Below are positions 1 through 9,300 of a stretch of 64,000 nt of DNA, in pieces (positions within the stretch are counted from its first letter, which is position 1; every line of letters begins with the position of its first letter). This DNA is from CBDCWO01 sp965223405. GTDB taxonomy: Bacteria; Bacteroidota; Bacteroidia; Chitinophagales; Saprospiraceae. The translations under genes were made by a program, and so were the position numbers. The stretch is taken from NCBI GenBank assembly GCA_965223405.1, contig CBDCWO010000006.1:6572001-6636000 (forward strand), read 5' to 3'. The notes beneath the pieces were generated by a model. That model had not been told where the DNA came from and ran no database searches. It worked only from the letters and a program-made list of their open reading frames with translations.

Positions 1-2
1 TG

Positions 3-110
3 GAAAGCCTACGCAAAAGATACAATGCCTTTGGAAAGCCACCAATTGAAGTATCATTTGACGAGAACCGCTTCATCGTAAATTTACCAATTTTAAAAAA
101 TCCAAAATGA
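3..110 (+). CDS. C-terminal tail of a LytS-type sensor histidine kinase (5'-truncated by window edge)
   Basis: Only the last 35 codons are in the window. They read ESLRKRYNAFG followed by a short beta-strand-rich end. This resembles the end of the HATPase domain of LytS/YehU-type kinases, where a GxGLxxLRxRL helix is followed by the last sheet. Its TGA overlaps the ATG of the LytTR response regulator in an ATGA, so the two are translationally coupled. This is the usual order for a LytS/LytR-type pair. The sensor input domain lies outside the window, so its signal cannot be judged. Confidence 0.7.
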   Translation, partial: ESLRKRYNAFGKPPIEVSFDENRFIVNLPILKNPK

Positions 111-874
111 AAATACTAGTGGTAGAAGACGAACCGGCAGCAGCCAAAAGGCTTGTCAAAATGATTAAAGAATGTGAAGGGGAACAGAAATATGAAATTG
201 TAGGCCAATTGGATAGCGTCCAAGCTGTTATCGATTGGTGGAAAAATCATGATCCTCCCGAACTATTATTCTTAGATATTCACCTGGCGGATGGAAGCAG
301 TTTTGAGATTTTTAATGAAATAAAAGTCGAGCAACCAATTATTTTCACTACAGCTTATGATGAATATGCCTTAAAAGCTTTTCAGGTAAATGCCATTGAT
401 TATTTGTTAAAGCCCATCAAAAGCCATGAGTTAGAACAGGCCATTCTAAAATACAAAGCTACCCATTCTCCTGCTAAAATCAACTATACAGAGCTCGTTA
501 ATTTGCTGGCTCCGGATAAGATGACCAAACGATTTATGATTAAAATTGGACAACAAATTCAAATCATAGATTTACAGGATGTTGCATATTTTTATACTCA
601 GGATAAAATTACATTTTTAATGGATAAAAATGGCAAACGATATCCTATTGATGAGTCCTTGGAAAAACTTGAAGAAATTGTAAAGCGCATACCTAATACA
701 TTTTTTAGGATAAACCGTCAGTTTATTGTGAGTTTGGGCTCAATTGAGAAGATGTACGCTTATTCCAAATCACGGGTCAAGCTCTCTTTGAATCCGAGTT
801 GTAAATTGGAGACTATCGTGAGTACGGAACGTTCTCCCATTTTTAAAAAGTGGTTAGTAGGAGATGTGGGATGA
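107..874 (+). CDS. LytTR-family DNA-binding response regulator
   Basis: The 255-residue protein has an N-terminal receiver domain (about 1-120) with acidic pocket residues VVEDE, phospho-acceptor Asp57 in LLFLDIHLADG and the conserved Lys in DYLLKPI. The C-terminal LytTR domain (about 140-250) contains the typical AYFYTQDKITFL and FFRINRQFIVSL strands. It should bind promoter DNA when phosphorylated by the kinase encoded just upstream, with which it overlaps by 4 bp. It converges on the peptide-export cassette, whose last gene ends 52 bp away. LytTR regulators commonly control secreted peptides, so control of that cassette is plausible, but no operator was identified. Confidence 0.95.
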   Translation: MKILVVEDEPAAAKRLVKMIKECEGEQKYEIVGQLDSVQAVIDWWKNHDPPELLFLDIHLADGSSFEIFNEIKVEQPIIFTTAYDEYALKAFQVNAIDYLLKPIKSHELEQAILKYKATHSPAKINYTELVNLLAPDKMTKRFMIKIGQQIQIIDLQDVAYFYTQDKITFLMDKNGKRYPIDESLEKLEEIVKRIPNTFFRINRQFIVSLGSIEKMYAYSKSRVKLSLNPSCKLETIVSTERSPIFKKWLVGDVG

Positions 875-925
875 AGGTGATAAAGATGAAATACTGTCGA
901 TCACGTCTATTAAAATACTATGAGC

Positions 926-2146
926 TTAAGCAAATTTCTCAAACATGGAGTGCATTATATAACGATACAGTTTCATTCTTTGTAAAATAATATCTCCCTT
1001 TACTAAATATCCTGTTTGCAAATTGATGACCGTGGGAACTTCATTAATCCGGGCCAATACATAAAACTTGTTGGTGGTATCTTTGGGATTTATGGTTTCC
1101 ACTACTCCTCTGAGAATACCATATTGTAAGAAGTTGTATGCTTTAAGTTTCAAATGAATCGTCTGGCCTTTTTTCAATTTAGAGATCGATGCCTGTGATA
1201 CTTCCAAACGTGCATAAAATACTTCGGCCTCTTCCGGTTTGACGGTTACCAAAGTGATCCCTTTTTCGGATTGGACCGTATTATATTTTTCATTGAATAA
1301 CGAGATAACCGTGCCTTCGACAGAAGAGCAAATGGTCAGTTTCTTAATTTCTTTAAGCAAAAAATCCATTTGTATTGCCAAATTTTGGATTTTCGATTCT
1401 TTTAGAAAAATGAGTTTTTTCTGTTCAATTATCTCTTGTTCGAGGTTGATCCATTGCAATTGCACACTTTGCAAGTTTTCACTAAATTGGTTTTTGTGAT
1501 TATCCCTTGCTGCCAGGATAAGTTGATAGTTCTTACGGGATTCTTCCAATTCGTTGATTTCATCAAGGTGGCTACGGCGATTTTCTTCATAATCGAGTTG
1601 ACTTAATGCACCATCCTTGTAGAGTTGGAAGTCCTTTTGCAGTCTGCTTTCTCCCAACTTTAATTTTTCATTAAGCGCTTTAATTTGTTCTTCCGCGCTT
1701 CGCATTTCAATAAAGCTGGATTCCTTGTTGTACTTATTTTTAGCAAAGACTAAGCTCTTCCGCTTTTCCAATTGAACTAGTTTCTTTTCTCGGTTGTCTA
1801 ATTCCTTTTTATCGAGATTCAAATTAATTTGCTGTAGGAAATATTCTTCTTTGACCTTAGCATATTCTGATAAGAGTCGGTCGTTTCTGAGCTGAATAAG
1901 CGTATCTCCAATTAGGACATTACTTCCTTCATTTACCCAAATCTTTTCAATGAAACCTTCTTCAGTTGCTTTGTATTGAATAGGAGCATTACGAGAAAAA
2001 AGTTCACCGTTATTAATGGTCACCTTTTCGTTAATGTTAAGACCAACAAGTGCTGCTGCAATAGTTGCAACCACTATCATCAATAAATAAAATAAAACTT
2101 TTACAAAGCTGTTAAGTTTCGGTGCATTGATCAAATAATCTACCAT
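926..2146 (-). CDS. HlyD-family secretion adaptor (membrane fusion protein)
   Basis: This 406-residue protein is the periplasmic adaptor that couples an inner-membrane peptide exporter to an outer-membrane channel. It has one N-terminal membrane segment (about 15-36). A half-lipoyl/barrel segment follows, with EGFIEKIWVNEGSNVLIGD and the LIQL strand. Residues about 95-270 form a long charged coiled coil rich in Leu, Lys and Glu. The C-terminal barrel contains KKGQTIHLKLKAYNF and a GVVETINP strand. Its ATG lies inside the 3' end of the exporter gene (35 bp overlap), so the two should be co-translated. It is the last gene of the minus-strand cassette that begins with the small Ser/Thr-rich peptide. 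No TolC homologue is nearby, so a genomically distant outer-membrane partner is assumed. Confidence 0.93.
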   Translation of the reverse strand: MVDYLINAPKLNSFVKVLFYLLMIVVATIAAALVGLNINEKVTINNGELFSRNAPIQYKATEEGFIEKIWVNEGSNVLIGDTLIQLRNDRLLSEYAKVKEEYFLQQINLNLDKKELDNREKKLVQLEKRKSLVFAKNKYNKESSFIEMRSAEEQIKALNEKLKLGESRLQKDFQLYKDGALSQLDYEENRRSHLDEINELEESRKNYQLILAARDNHKNQFSENLQSVQLQWINLEQEIIEQKKLIFLKESKIQNLAIQMDFLLKEIKKLTICSSVEGTVISLFNEKYNTVQSEKGITLVTVKPEEAEVFYARLEVSQASISKLKKGQTIHLKLKAYNFLQYGILRGVVETINPKDTTNKFYVLARINEVPTVINLQTGYLVKGDIILQRMKLYRYIMHSMFEKFA

Positions 2147-4526
2147 TTTTCAAATTGTATTTTTTATTAAAGTGAATACCTTCAACAGGCATATGAGAAA
2201 TAATTATGAAACTTCGATTTTCAATTTCATTGAATACATTTTCAACTTTTAATTTTGATTCATAGTCCAATCCGTTGAAGATTTCATCCAAAATGATTAC
2301 GCTGCTATCCATCATCAAAGCACGCAGGAGTAATACTTTTTTTCGTTGCCCTGTAGAAAGATTGCGCCCGTTTTCATGTATAAGCATATTAAATCTATTA
2401 GGCTGTTTTTGAATGAATTCATAGAAGTCAATTGCCCTGGCGTAATAAATCAACTTATTCATATCTATATGACGGCCAAAGCAGATATTGAAAATAAGGG
2501 TGTCATTAAACAACACATCTTCGGCGCTTATTAAGGTGATTTGGCTACGTAGTAATTCAGTATCATAAAGGTTAGCGTCTACATTATTAATCAATATTTC
2601 TCCCCTATCCGGTGCATAAAGCATACCCATAATTTTACAAAGAGTAGATTTTCCACTTCCATTTTTACCTTGGATCCAAATTTTCTCTCCTCGAAGAATT
2701 GTAAAATTCAAATCCTTCAAAATGTACTTTTCATCGACATAAGCATAAGCCAAATCCCGAAATGAAAGACTTTTAAAATGCAATTGATGCAGTTTTTGCT
2801 GTTCAGGTAACTGGCCATTTGTCGGCTGATCGGTTTCTTCAAAATCGAAAAAACGAAGCAGTATCACCGCATGTTCCTGTAAGGACAGGTTGTAATCCAA
2901 CAGTGACCGGAAAGCACGAAATATCTTCCCCGATAGTGCTACAAATGTAATAATCATACCTAGGGTGATACTTTGATACAATATCATTTGCCGTGAAGTA
3001 AGCACAATGATCAACAGGGTTGACAGGGAAACCAGAATAGATGAAAAGGAGCTATTAAAAAGTGAAACCAATTTGGCCTTGGTTCTAACATTTATCATTT
3101 GTTTCATACTACCGATGATCTCGGAGGAAGAATAAGACTCCAGACGCATTGTCCGAATCACCTGCATAGCCTCAATCTTTTCAATGAAACGCGAATAAAA
3201 TTCTGCTTTTATCGAAAAACGCTGTTGTTCCAATCGTTTCACTATCGGAGTAAGCCCTAAAAACATGGTTGTAAAAATGCCGAGCACTAGCAGGACGATT
3301 AGTGATAGTTTCCAATTGATCGCAACCAAAATGGCTATAGAGAAAAGAGCAATGACGACATTGATAAAAATTTTCGAAAAAAAAGTTAAAAAGAATGATT
3401 TTATCTTCATTGAGTCTTTCAATCTCTCCGTCAAGTCCCCTCTGCGAAAACTGTGTAAAAATCGTATGGAATAGTTATTCAGTTTTTGATCAAAGAGGCC
3501 GATGAAATATTCATCGAGTATATTGCCCAAGTGAATAGAAATATAGGACTTAAAGGAACCGAATACTATATCAAATAAGTAGAAAATACCGACTCCCAAA
3601 GCAAATAAAAGTAATACACTTAGTTGATAGGAAGGAAGGATATGATCGATCAAAACTTGATTGATGAATACAGCCAAATAGGTAATCAACCCGGCTATAA
3701 TGGTGGTTGTTAAAAACATCGTCCATAACTGGCGAATACCCTTTATACTCTTGAATAGTCTCCAATAGATGTTTTGCTCCTGATTATCTGAAGGCGGTTT
3801 GATATGATCGGTGACCTTCACCGACAATAAAACTGGTGATCGTATACTGATTTTTTTATCCCCGTTTTGATTCAGGTTTTTAAAATTGTTGGGGATAGAT
3901 TGAATCTCTTGATATAAAAGTAAATCTTTTAAAAATGCTTGTTCTGTTTTTTTATTTTTGAATCCAAAATTCTCCTGCAAATAGCTAAAATAGGTTAGCT
4001 TATTGAATGTATTTACTTGATCTTTCTCGGTTAAAAAATCAGGTAGTTGGAATTGAAGCTTCTTTAATTCATCTTTTACTTTTAAGTCCAACACAGTTTT
4101 CAACTCACGAATATCAAGCACGGACTGGGTATAAAATGCGCGTTGTTTGAAGGCCTCAAGACTTAATTTGTAGGATTTACTTTTAGCAGGATCCCCTATT
4201 TCCAAATGACTATTTTTGTAATCTTTTATAATGACATAGTGCAAACCTCGTCTTACCTTGACCGGAACTAAACAGGGAAACTGAGATTTAAGCAGATGTA
4301 ACTCCTTTCCAAGTTGATTCACATCAATCAGGTGAAATTTTGTGGTAAATCCATTTTTTTTAAAAAACTGCTCAATGGCATCCAGACTTGCACCTTCGGC
4401 AGTTAGGGGCATTTGGGAAGAGATGTATGAGCGAGGCATGTCGACCTTAAGCAGATTACAAATGGTTTTTACAGCACTAATTCCACAGTCATTACTTCGT
4501 AATTGTTGATCAATTTGGAGTGTCAT
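2112..4526 (-). CDS. Peptidase-containing ABC transporter (C39 peptidase + TM + ATPase)
   Basis: The 804-residue protein has the full architecture of bacteriocin/microcin exporters that remove a leader peptide during export. The N-terminal C39 papain-like domain (1-140) shows catalytic Cys14 in SNDCGISAV, His96 in GLHYVIIKDY and Asp112 in IGDPA. An insert (about 145-250) precedes six membrane helices (about 270-560). The ATPase domain (about 590-800) has Walker A GKNGSGKST near 620-628, an LSTGQRKK signature near 725, Walker B VIILDEIF and an H-loop in IISHMP. All catalytic residues are present. The exporter follows the kinase gene by 10 bp and overlaps the adaptor gene. The substrate is inferred to be the small peptide at the head of the cassette. 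Confidence 0.96.
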   Translation of the reverse strand: MTLQIDQQLRSNDCGISAVKTICNLLKVDMPRSYISSQMPLTAEGASLDAIEQFFKKNGFTTKFHLIDVNQLGKELHLLKSQFPCLVPVKVRRGLHYVIIKDYKNSHLEIGDPAKSKSYKLSLEAFKQRAFYTQSVLDIRELKTVLDLKVKDELKKLQFQLPDFLTEKDQVNTFNKLTYFSYLQENFGFKNKKTEQAFLKDLLLYQEIQSIPNNFKNLNQNGDKKISIRSPVLLSVKVTDHIKPPSDNQEQNIYWRLFKSIKGIRQLWTMFLTTTIIAGLITYLAVFINQVLIDHILPSYQLSVLLLFALGVGIFYLFDIVFGSFKSYISIHLGNILDEYFIGLFDQKLNNYSIRFLHSFRRGDLTERLKDSMKIKSFFLTFFSKIFINVVIALFSIAILVAINWKLSLIVLLVLGIFTTMFLGLTPIVKRLEQQRFSIKAEFYSRFIEKIEAMQVIRTMRLESYSSSEIIGSMKQMINVRTKAKLVSLFNSSFSSILVSLSTLLIIVLTSRQMILYQSITLGMIITFVALSGKIFRAFRSLLDYNLSLQEHAVILLRFFDFEETDQPTNGQLPEQQKLHQLHFKSLSFRDLAYAYVDEKYILKDLNFTILRGEKIWIQGKNGSGKSTLCKIMGMLYAPDRGEILINNVDANLYDTELLRSQITLISAEDVLFNDTLIFNICFGRHIDMNKLIYYARAIDFYEFIQKQPNRFNMLIHENGRNLSTGQRKKVLLLRALMMDSSVIILDEIFNGLDYESKLKVENVFNEIENRSFIIISHMPVEGIHFNKKYNLKNGRLFDQCTET

Positions 4527-4536
4527 AATTTTGTTT

Positions 4537-5766
4537 TCAGTGGGTATTCAATGCAATTGTTTGGACTTGATACCGGAAGATATTTTTATACTTTCTTAAA
4601 ACATGTATTGCAGATTTATACCTTCTATTTGCTTCTTTTGAAAGCATTCTTCTGAGTAATTGTATAAGTTCAGGATTGATCTTTTCTCCTTGTGGAGTAT
4701 TTTCATACAATGTGGCCTCTCGATGCAGAATATCATTTGCCAACGATCTCCAACTAAATCCTTTAAACGGCATTTCTTCGAAAAGGAGGAAATAAACAAT
4801 AACCCCCATTTGATAAACTTCGGATTGAAAATCAGCAGGTGCATTTACCATTTTGAAGGCTCTGTTATCTATCTTTTCCGGGGCCAAATACTGATGTACT
4901 CCACCTTCTCGGATAACTTCATGCTCTTGAGGTTCCTCCCGGTTAGACATGTTAAAGTCTATGATTTTTAATTGCTTATCATCTTTTACCAAAAGGTTGC
5001 TCATGTGCAAATCTCCGTGCAAAACCCCTTGGCGATGAATGTGTGCCATACCCAAAATAAATTGGCGCAACAAATGTAATTTCGTTTCCAAATCTGGATT
5101 ATTCTTTTTTAAATAAGATCGAAGTGATTGCCCTTCAACATACTCCAGAACACCAAATGCAATTTCCGAGTCACTGAAGTAATCAATAAACTGGCAGATG
5201 TTCACGTGGGGCCCAATTTCTTTGAGAATGTAGAATTCTTGTGCAAATGAAATCACTCTTTTTCTTTTACTTATTTGGTTTTGCTTCAGGGTTTTAATGG
5301 CCACAAGGGTGCCTTTTTTGAGGTCCAGAGCTCGGTAAACCTCGATTTTTTTGTTGGAGAAAATTCTTTGTTCAATTTTATAATGCTCTATAACCTGGTC
5401 CTTTACAAATCTGGATTCACTGGTTTCCTCATTTGTTATTTTAGCATCCTCATAGACCAAAATTCGTCGTTTGCACATGGCATTGAAAAAATCTCGGATG
5501 GCTGGTTCAATTTTGGATTTATCACATTTTGCTTCTTCTGCAAAATGCGATATGGCTTCACCCAAATCGTGAGGAGATTGGAAAAATTGGAGAAAACGTC
5601 TTATGGTGGGATTTATCAGATATGCATCACAACCATCCTCCATAATAAATAACACTCCCTTACGAATGTCTTGGACTTCTTCGCACTCACTATTGGATTC
5701 TAAATTTAAATCACTTGTTTCCGGTAAATGTATCTCTTGCGAAAGTCGAAATGATCGCTTTTTCAT
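4537..5766 (-). CDS. PqqD-like (RiPP recognition) domain fused to a Ser/Thr protein kinase
   Basis: The protein is 409 residues from the ATG at 5766. An in-frame upstream TTG at 5811 falls inside a terminator hairpin and was rejected. Residues about 25-105 match the PqqD/RRE fold: a two-strand start (GVLFIMEDGCDAYLINP) followed by three helices ending in MCKRRILV. The kinase domain (about 128-405) keeps VAIK Lys158, helix-C Glu177, the catalytic loop HGDLHMSN (Asp252, Asn257) and the metal Asp270, although DFG reads DFN. The glycine-rich loop is degenerate (RIFSNKKIEVYRA), while LAPEKI fits an APE motif. Catalysis therefore looks possible but is unproven. The gene sits between a Ser/Thr-rich 62-residue peptide and a leader-peptidase exporter, so the inferred role is recognition and phosphorylation of that peptide. 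It could instead be a regulatory kinase. Confidence 0.88.
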   Translation of the reverse strand: MKKRSFRLSQEIHLPETSDLNLESNSECEEVQDIRKGVLFIMEDGCDAYLINPTIRRFLQFFQSPHDLGEAISHFAEEAKCDKSKIEPAIRDFFNAMCKRRILVYEDAKITNEETSESRFVKDQVIEHYKIEQRIFSNKKIEVYRALDLKKGTLVAIKTLKQNQISKRKRVISFAQEFYILKEIGPHVNICQFIDYFSDSEIAFGVLEYVEGQSLRSYLKKNNPDLETKLHLLRQFILGMAHIHRQGVLHGDLHMSNLLVKDDKQLKIIDFNMSNREEPQEHEVIREGGVHQYLAPEKIDNRAFKMVNAPADFQSEVYQMGVIVYFLLFEEMPFKGFSWRSLANDILHREATLYENTPQGEKINPELIQLLRRMLSKEANRRYKSAIHVLRKYKNIFRYQVQTIALNTH

Positions 5767-5785
5767 AATCTTTGTTTGAAAAGTT

Positions 5786-5822
5786 AAAAAATCGGGAGTC
5801 AGAGAAACCAAATAACTCCCGA
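5786..5822 (-). terminator. Intrinsic terminator/attenuator between peptide gene and kinase gene
   Basis: Read on the minus strand, TCGGGAGT (5822-5815) pairs perfectly with ACTCCCGA (5799-5792) across a 15-nt loop and is followed directly by six T residues (5791-5786). This is a textbook rho-independent terminator. It lies 88 bp after the peptide stop and 20 bp before the kinase ATG. It should cause most transcripts to end after the peptide gene and let only read-through reach the kinase and export genes. That would keep the substrate in excess over its enzymes. Confidence 0.85.
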
Positions 5823-5909
5823 CAGCAGACTTAGCACTTTAAGTGTCATATCTGATTTTCTCAGGATATCAACACGTCAGCCATTATCCGCTACACTCCA
5901 AGATGAATA

Positions 5910-6098
5910 TTACCTTCCGGTTCGTGTCCTTGTCCGGGTATTTCCACTAGTGTTGACAGACATACTATCGGAAGAATTGGTAGAATCACTAGTGCTAGAC
6001 CAGGTACCACTTCCATGACCTGCCCGAAATCCAGCTTCTACGATTTGATTAACTCGATCTTGTGAAAGATCACTTAGAATTGATTTTAGCGTAAGCAT
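5910..6098 (-). CDS. Ser/Thr-rich 62-residue peptide, candidate RiPP precursor
   Basis: This small gene heads the minus-strand cassette. Residues 1-23 (MLTLKSILSDLSQDRVNQIV plus EAG) look like an amphipathic leader with a LS-D...V-x-x-I spacing loosely like double-glycine leaders. A Gly-rich stretch (AGHGSG, 26-31) could hold the cleavage site of the C39 exporter. The putative core (32-62) starts TWSSTSDST and ends in a TRTRTRTGR repeat. It has 17 Ser/Thr in 31 residues and no Cys, so thioether (lanthionine) rings are impossible. Followed by a PqqD-kinase fusion, a peptidase-exporter and an adaptor, it is best explained as a precursor whose hydroxyl side chains are modified, perhaps phosphorylated. 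I do not recognise a named family. The exact cleavage site is unknown. Confidence 0.72.
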   Translation of the reverse strand: MLTLKSILSDLSQDRVNQIVEAGFRAGHGSGTWSSTSDSTNSSDSMSVNTSGNTRTRTRTGR

Positions 6099-6178
6099 AA
6101 TACTAAAAATTTAAATGGTTAAATAAATTAAAAAAGTAACTTTTAGATAAAATAAACTTTTGCGTTGCTTGGTATCAC

Positions 6179-6186
6179 CAAATGTA
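6179..6186 (-). promoter_or_regulatory. Candidate -7 element (TAnnTTTG) for the peptide gene
   Basis: On the minus strand the octamer TACATTTG fits the Bacteroidota -7 consensus TAnnTTTG. It lies 81 bp upstream of the peptide ATG. The -33 region is only TTTTC, so the match is partial. The 268-bp gap 6099-6366 must hold divergent promoters for the peptide cassette and the large cupredoxin gene; nothing else was recognised in it. Confidence 0.4.
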
Positions 6187-6366
6187 TAGTCGTTGGAAAG
6201 AAGATGAAAATTTAATGTGCTGAATAAGAAATAACAAGTTGCAAACCCGTTTTTCCAATTCCTAAAGTCTATGTCATACTTTGCCTCATTCAGCATAAGA
6301 TTTTACTCATTCAGCACTTTTAATAGTTATTTTTTCCGGTAAGATCACCAAGTTTGGTTTCTTTCA

Positions 6367-9300
6367 ATGCAAAGAACCCAAATGTTTTACCGCACGATTC
6401 TAATGATATTGTTCCTTTATCCAGCCGAATCCATCCTGGCTCAAGATTGCAATGCCTCGTTCACCTGGATATCCGAAAATTTAAAGTTTAATTTTAGTGA
6501 TCAGTCGACAATTGCCGCCAATGATGAAATTATATCCTGGGAATGGGATTTTGATGATGACACATTTTCCAGTTTACAAAACCCGACTCATACCTTTTTG
6601 CAAGCAAAAGTTTACAACGTAGAATTAAAAATAAGTACAGCAAATGGCTGCGAGGATAAGCTAAAGATTAAGGTAGAACCTTGTGCTCTGGGAGTTGACT
6701 TCAATCTAGGACACTGTGATATGAGTGGTTTGGTACCCATTCAAATTAATATCACCGATGTTTATGATAATGCTAAAGAAATAATCGTCTCAATTGATGA
6801 TATGATACTTCCAGGAAGTCCTTTTATGATAGATGCAGAGAGTCCGGCAAGTATAAACTCAAGTTTGCTTGGTGACGGTTTAAGTCATCAACTGTCGGTT
6901 CAATCCACGGATATTGAAGGATGCAAACAATTGATTGATATTGATTTAGAGAATTGCAACTCGGATTGCATTTTGTCTGCTCTGCATATTACTCCGAGTG
7001 GAGGCAACCGGCATACCGTACATATTGGGGACAATTTTTTTAATCCGGTCATTACAACTATTGTATTAGGAGACGTAGTGGATTTCATTTGGCAAGGAAA
7101 TGGACACTCTACGACCTCTGATGCTACTTCCGGTCCGGATAGTTGGAACTCCGGAGAGATAGGTACCGGCTCCACTTTTAGTGTCACCATTACCAATCCC
7201 GGAGTACATCGTTTTTATTGCATCCCTCACGGCGGACCTGGTGGTATAGGTATGTCCGGATCAATTGTGGCCAATTGTCCAGATGATAATAATCTAAATC
7301 TACTGGTCACCTTCAACACTACAGTGGCTGGTGCGTTGGGATACGAAGTTCTGATCAACCAAATACCGCTTCCCGGGGGGCCTTTTTCGTACAACGGAAT
7401 TGGCAACCAACAGCTTAATATATCGATTCCCAATGATGGAAAAAATAAATTGATCGAGATAGTTGATTTAAATGATACAACCTGCATCCTTAGTCAAACT
7501 TATAATTCGGCAGATTGTGGGGCTTCCCCTGGTTGTAGTCTATCTCTTGCGATTGATGAATTAGGTCTATGCAATCCTGATAATTCGATTACCGCCAGTT
7601 TTTCTATTATGGCCATAAATCCAGGGACAAATGGGTATAATCTAAGTATTGATGGCGTTCCATCGTCCTCGAACCCTTATAGTTATCATAGTTCAGAAAA
7701 CAGTAAGGTTACTATTGATTTTCCAGGTGACGGAGGTTCTCATCTCATCAGTATCCAAGATATTGATAACAGCAGCTGTACAGCTTCTATAACGGTCAAC
7801 GGAACGGACTGTAGCCAACCGTGCACTCTTTCGTCACTCGAACTGCAACCTTCCAACACGACCAAAACCCATACCATCGAAGTTCGGGATTTTGAATTTT
7901 TTCCAAAAACTTTAGATGTTCAGGTAGGAGATAAGGTCTCATTTATATGGAAAGGTCAGGTGGCACATACCAGTACCTCAGATGCCACCACAGGTGCAGA
8001 TGTGTGGAATAGCGGGTTACTCAATCAAGGCAGCAGTTATGAAATAACCATCAACTCGCTAGGCTCTCACCCTTATTACTGTATTCCCCATGGGAGCCCC
8101 GGCGGTACTGGCATGTCCGGGGTAATCAATGCTTTACCACCTTGCCATGAAGGAAATGTCACAATTGGTTTGCAGTTTGTTTCTGTAAATGGAAGTGCCT
8201 CCGGGTATAATGTCCTACGGGATAACCAAATACAAACCGGCAGTCCTTTTGGATATTCTCAGAATAATTTAAACCAGCTGGTTCTCAATGCCCCAGGTGA
8301 TGGCAAACTGCACATCATTGAGATTCAAGATGCAAATGACTCCAACTGTTCAGTAAGCCAGAATTTTCAAACCCAGGACTGCAGTCTACCTCCAGGACCA
8401 TGTCATATAAATTTGTTATTGGAAGAAGTAGGCAACTGCAATGCCAATGAAGAAGTTAGCATCAATTTGAATATCAATAGCGATAATCAAGGTAGCGGTT
8501 ATCAAATCTATCTCAATGATATCCTATACCAGGAGACCGTTTTCAAATATCATCCGTCAAATACTTCTACCCAGGCTGTCACTGTATCAGGCTTGGGTCA
8601 AAATATAAATCTGGAAGTCAGAGACATAGATAGCCTTAATTGTAAATCCGGTCTGGAGTTAGAATTACCGCTTTGCGGACAAAGCTGTTTGATTTCCAAT
8701 GCGAAGGTTTCACAAAGTACACCTGCCAAACATATTATTGAGGTTAGAGATTTCGAATTTTCTCCAAAAAATATTGTAATCAACCTAGAAGATACAGTCA
8801 TTTTTGTTTGGGTTGGTCAAATTTTGCATACAAGTACTTCTGATAAAATCAGCGGTATCGATAGTTGGAATTCAGGACTTCTAAATCGAGGTGCCCAGTA
8901 TGAAATAATCCCAAGTACAGTTGGAGTTCATCCCTATTATTGTATACCGCATGGAGCACCGGGTGGAGAAGGTATGGCCGGTAGTATTGAAGTTGTAGAT
9001 CCCTGCCAGAACCAATCTTTAAAATATGATATTACCTTTCGTATACAACAAGGAGGATCTGCTGGGTTTCACATTTTTGCCGATAATACGGAAATCAATG
9101 CCAGCCCGAGGAGTTATTTGCCACAAGTCGAACAATCCACAATCGTATTCCTTCCTGCTGATGGACAGATTCATGAAATAAGCATTATTGATGTTGAAAA
9201 TAACAGTTGCCGATGGGACAGTAGTTTTATTGTTCCGGATTGTACTGATGAATGTTTTGGGTTTAAAACCCAGTTTCTTTTTAACACCAATCTGGTGGAT

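Noticed and set aside
5767..5811. A 15-residue N-terminal extension of the PqqD-kinase from TTG 5811
   Set aside because: The TTG lies within the terminator hairpin, and the residues do not belong to the PqqD fold; ATG 5766 is well placed.
5910..6098. The small peptide as a lanthipeptide precursor
   Set aside because: It has no Cys, and the cassette has no LanC-type cyclase or dehydratase/lyase, so thioether rings cannot form. A kinase-only modification fits better.
6111..6296. A 61-codon minus-strand frame upstream of the peptide gene
   Set aside because: It covers the expected promoter and leader region, has no domain or leader features and overlaps the TAnnTTTG element. Treated as chance.
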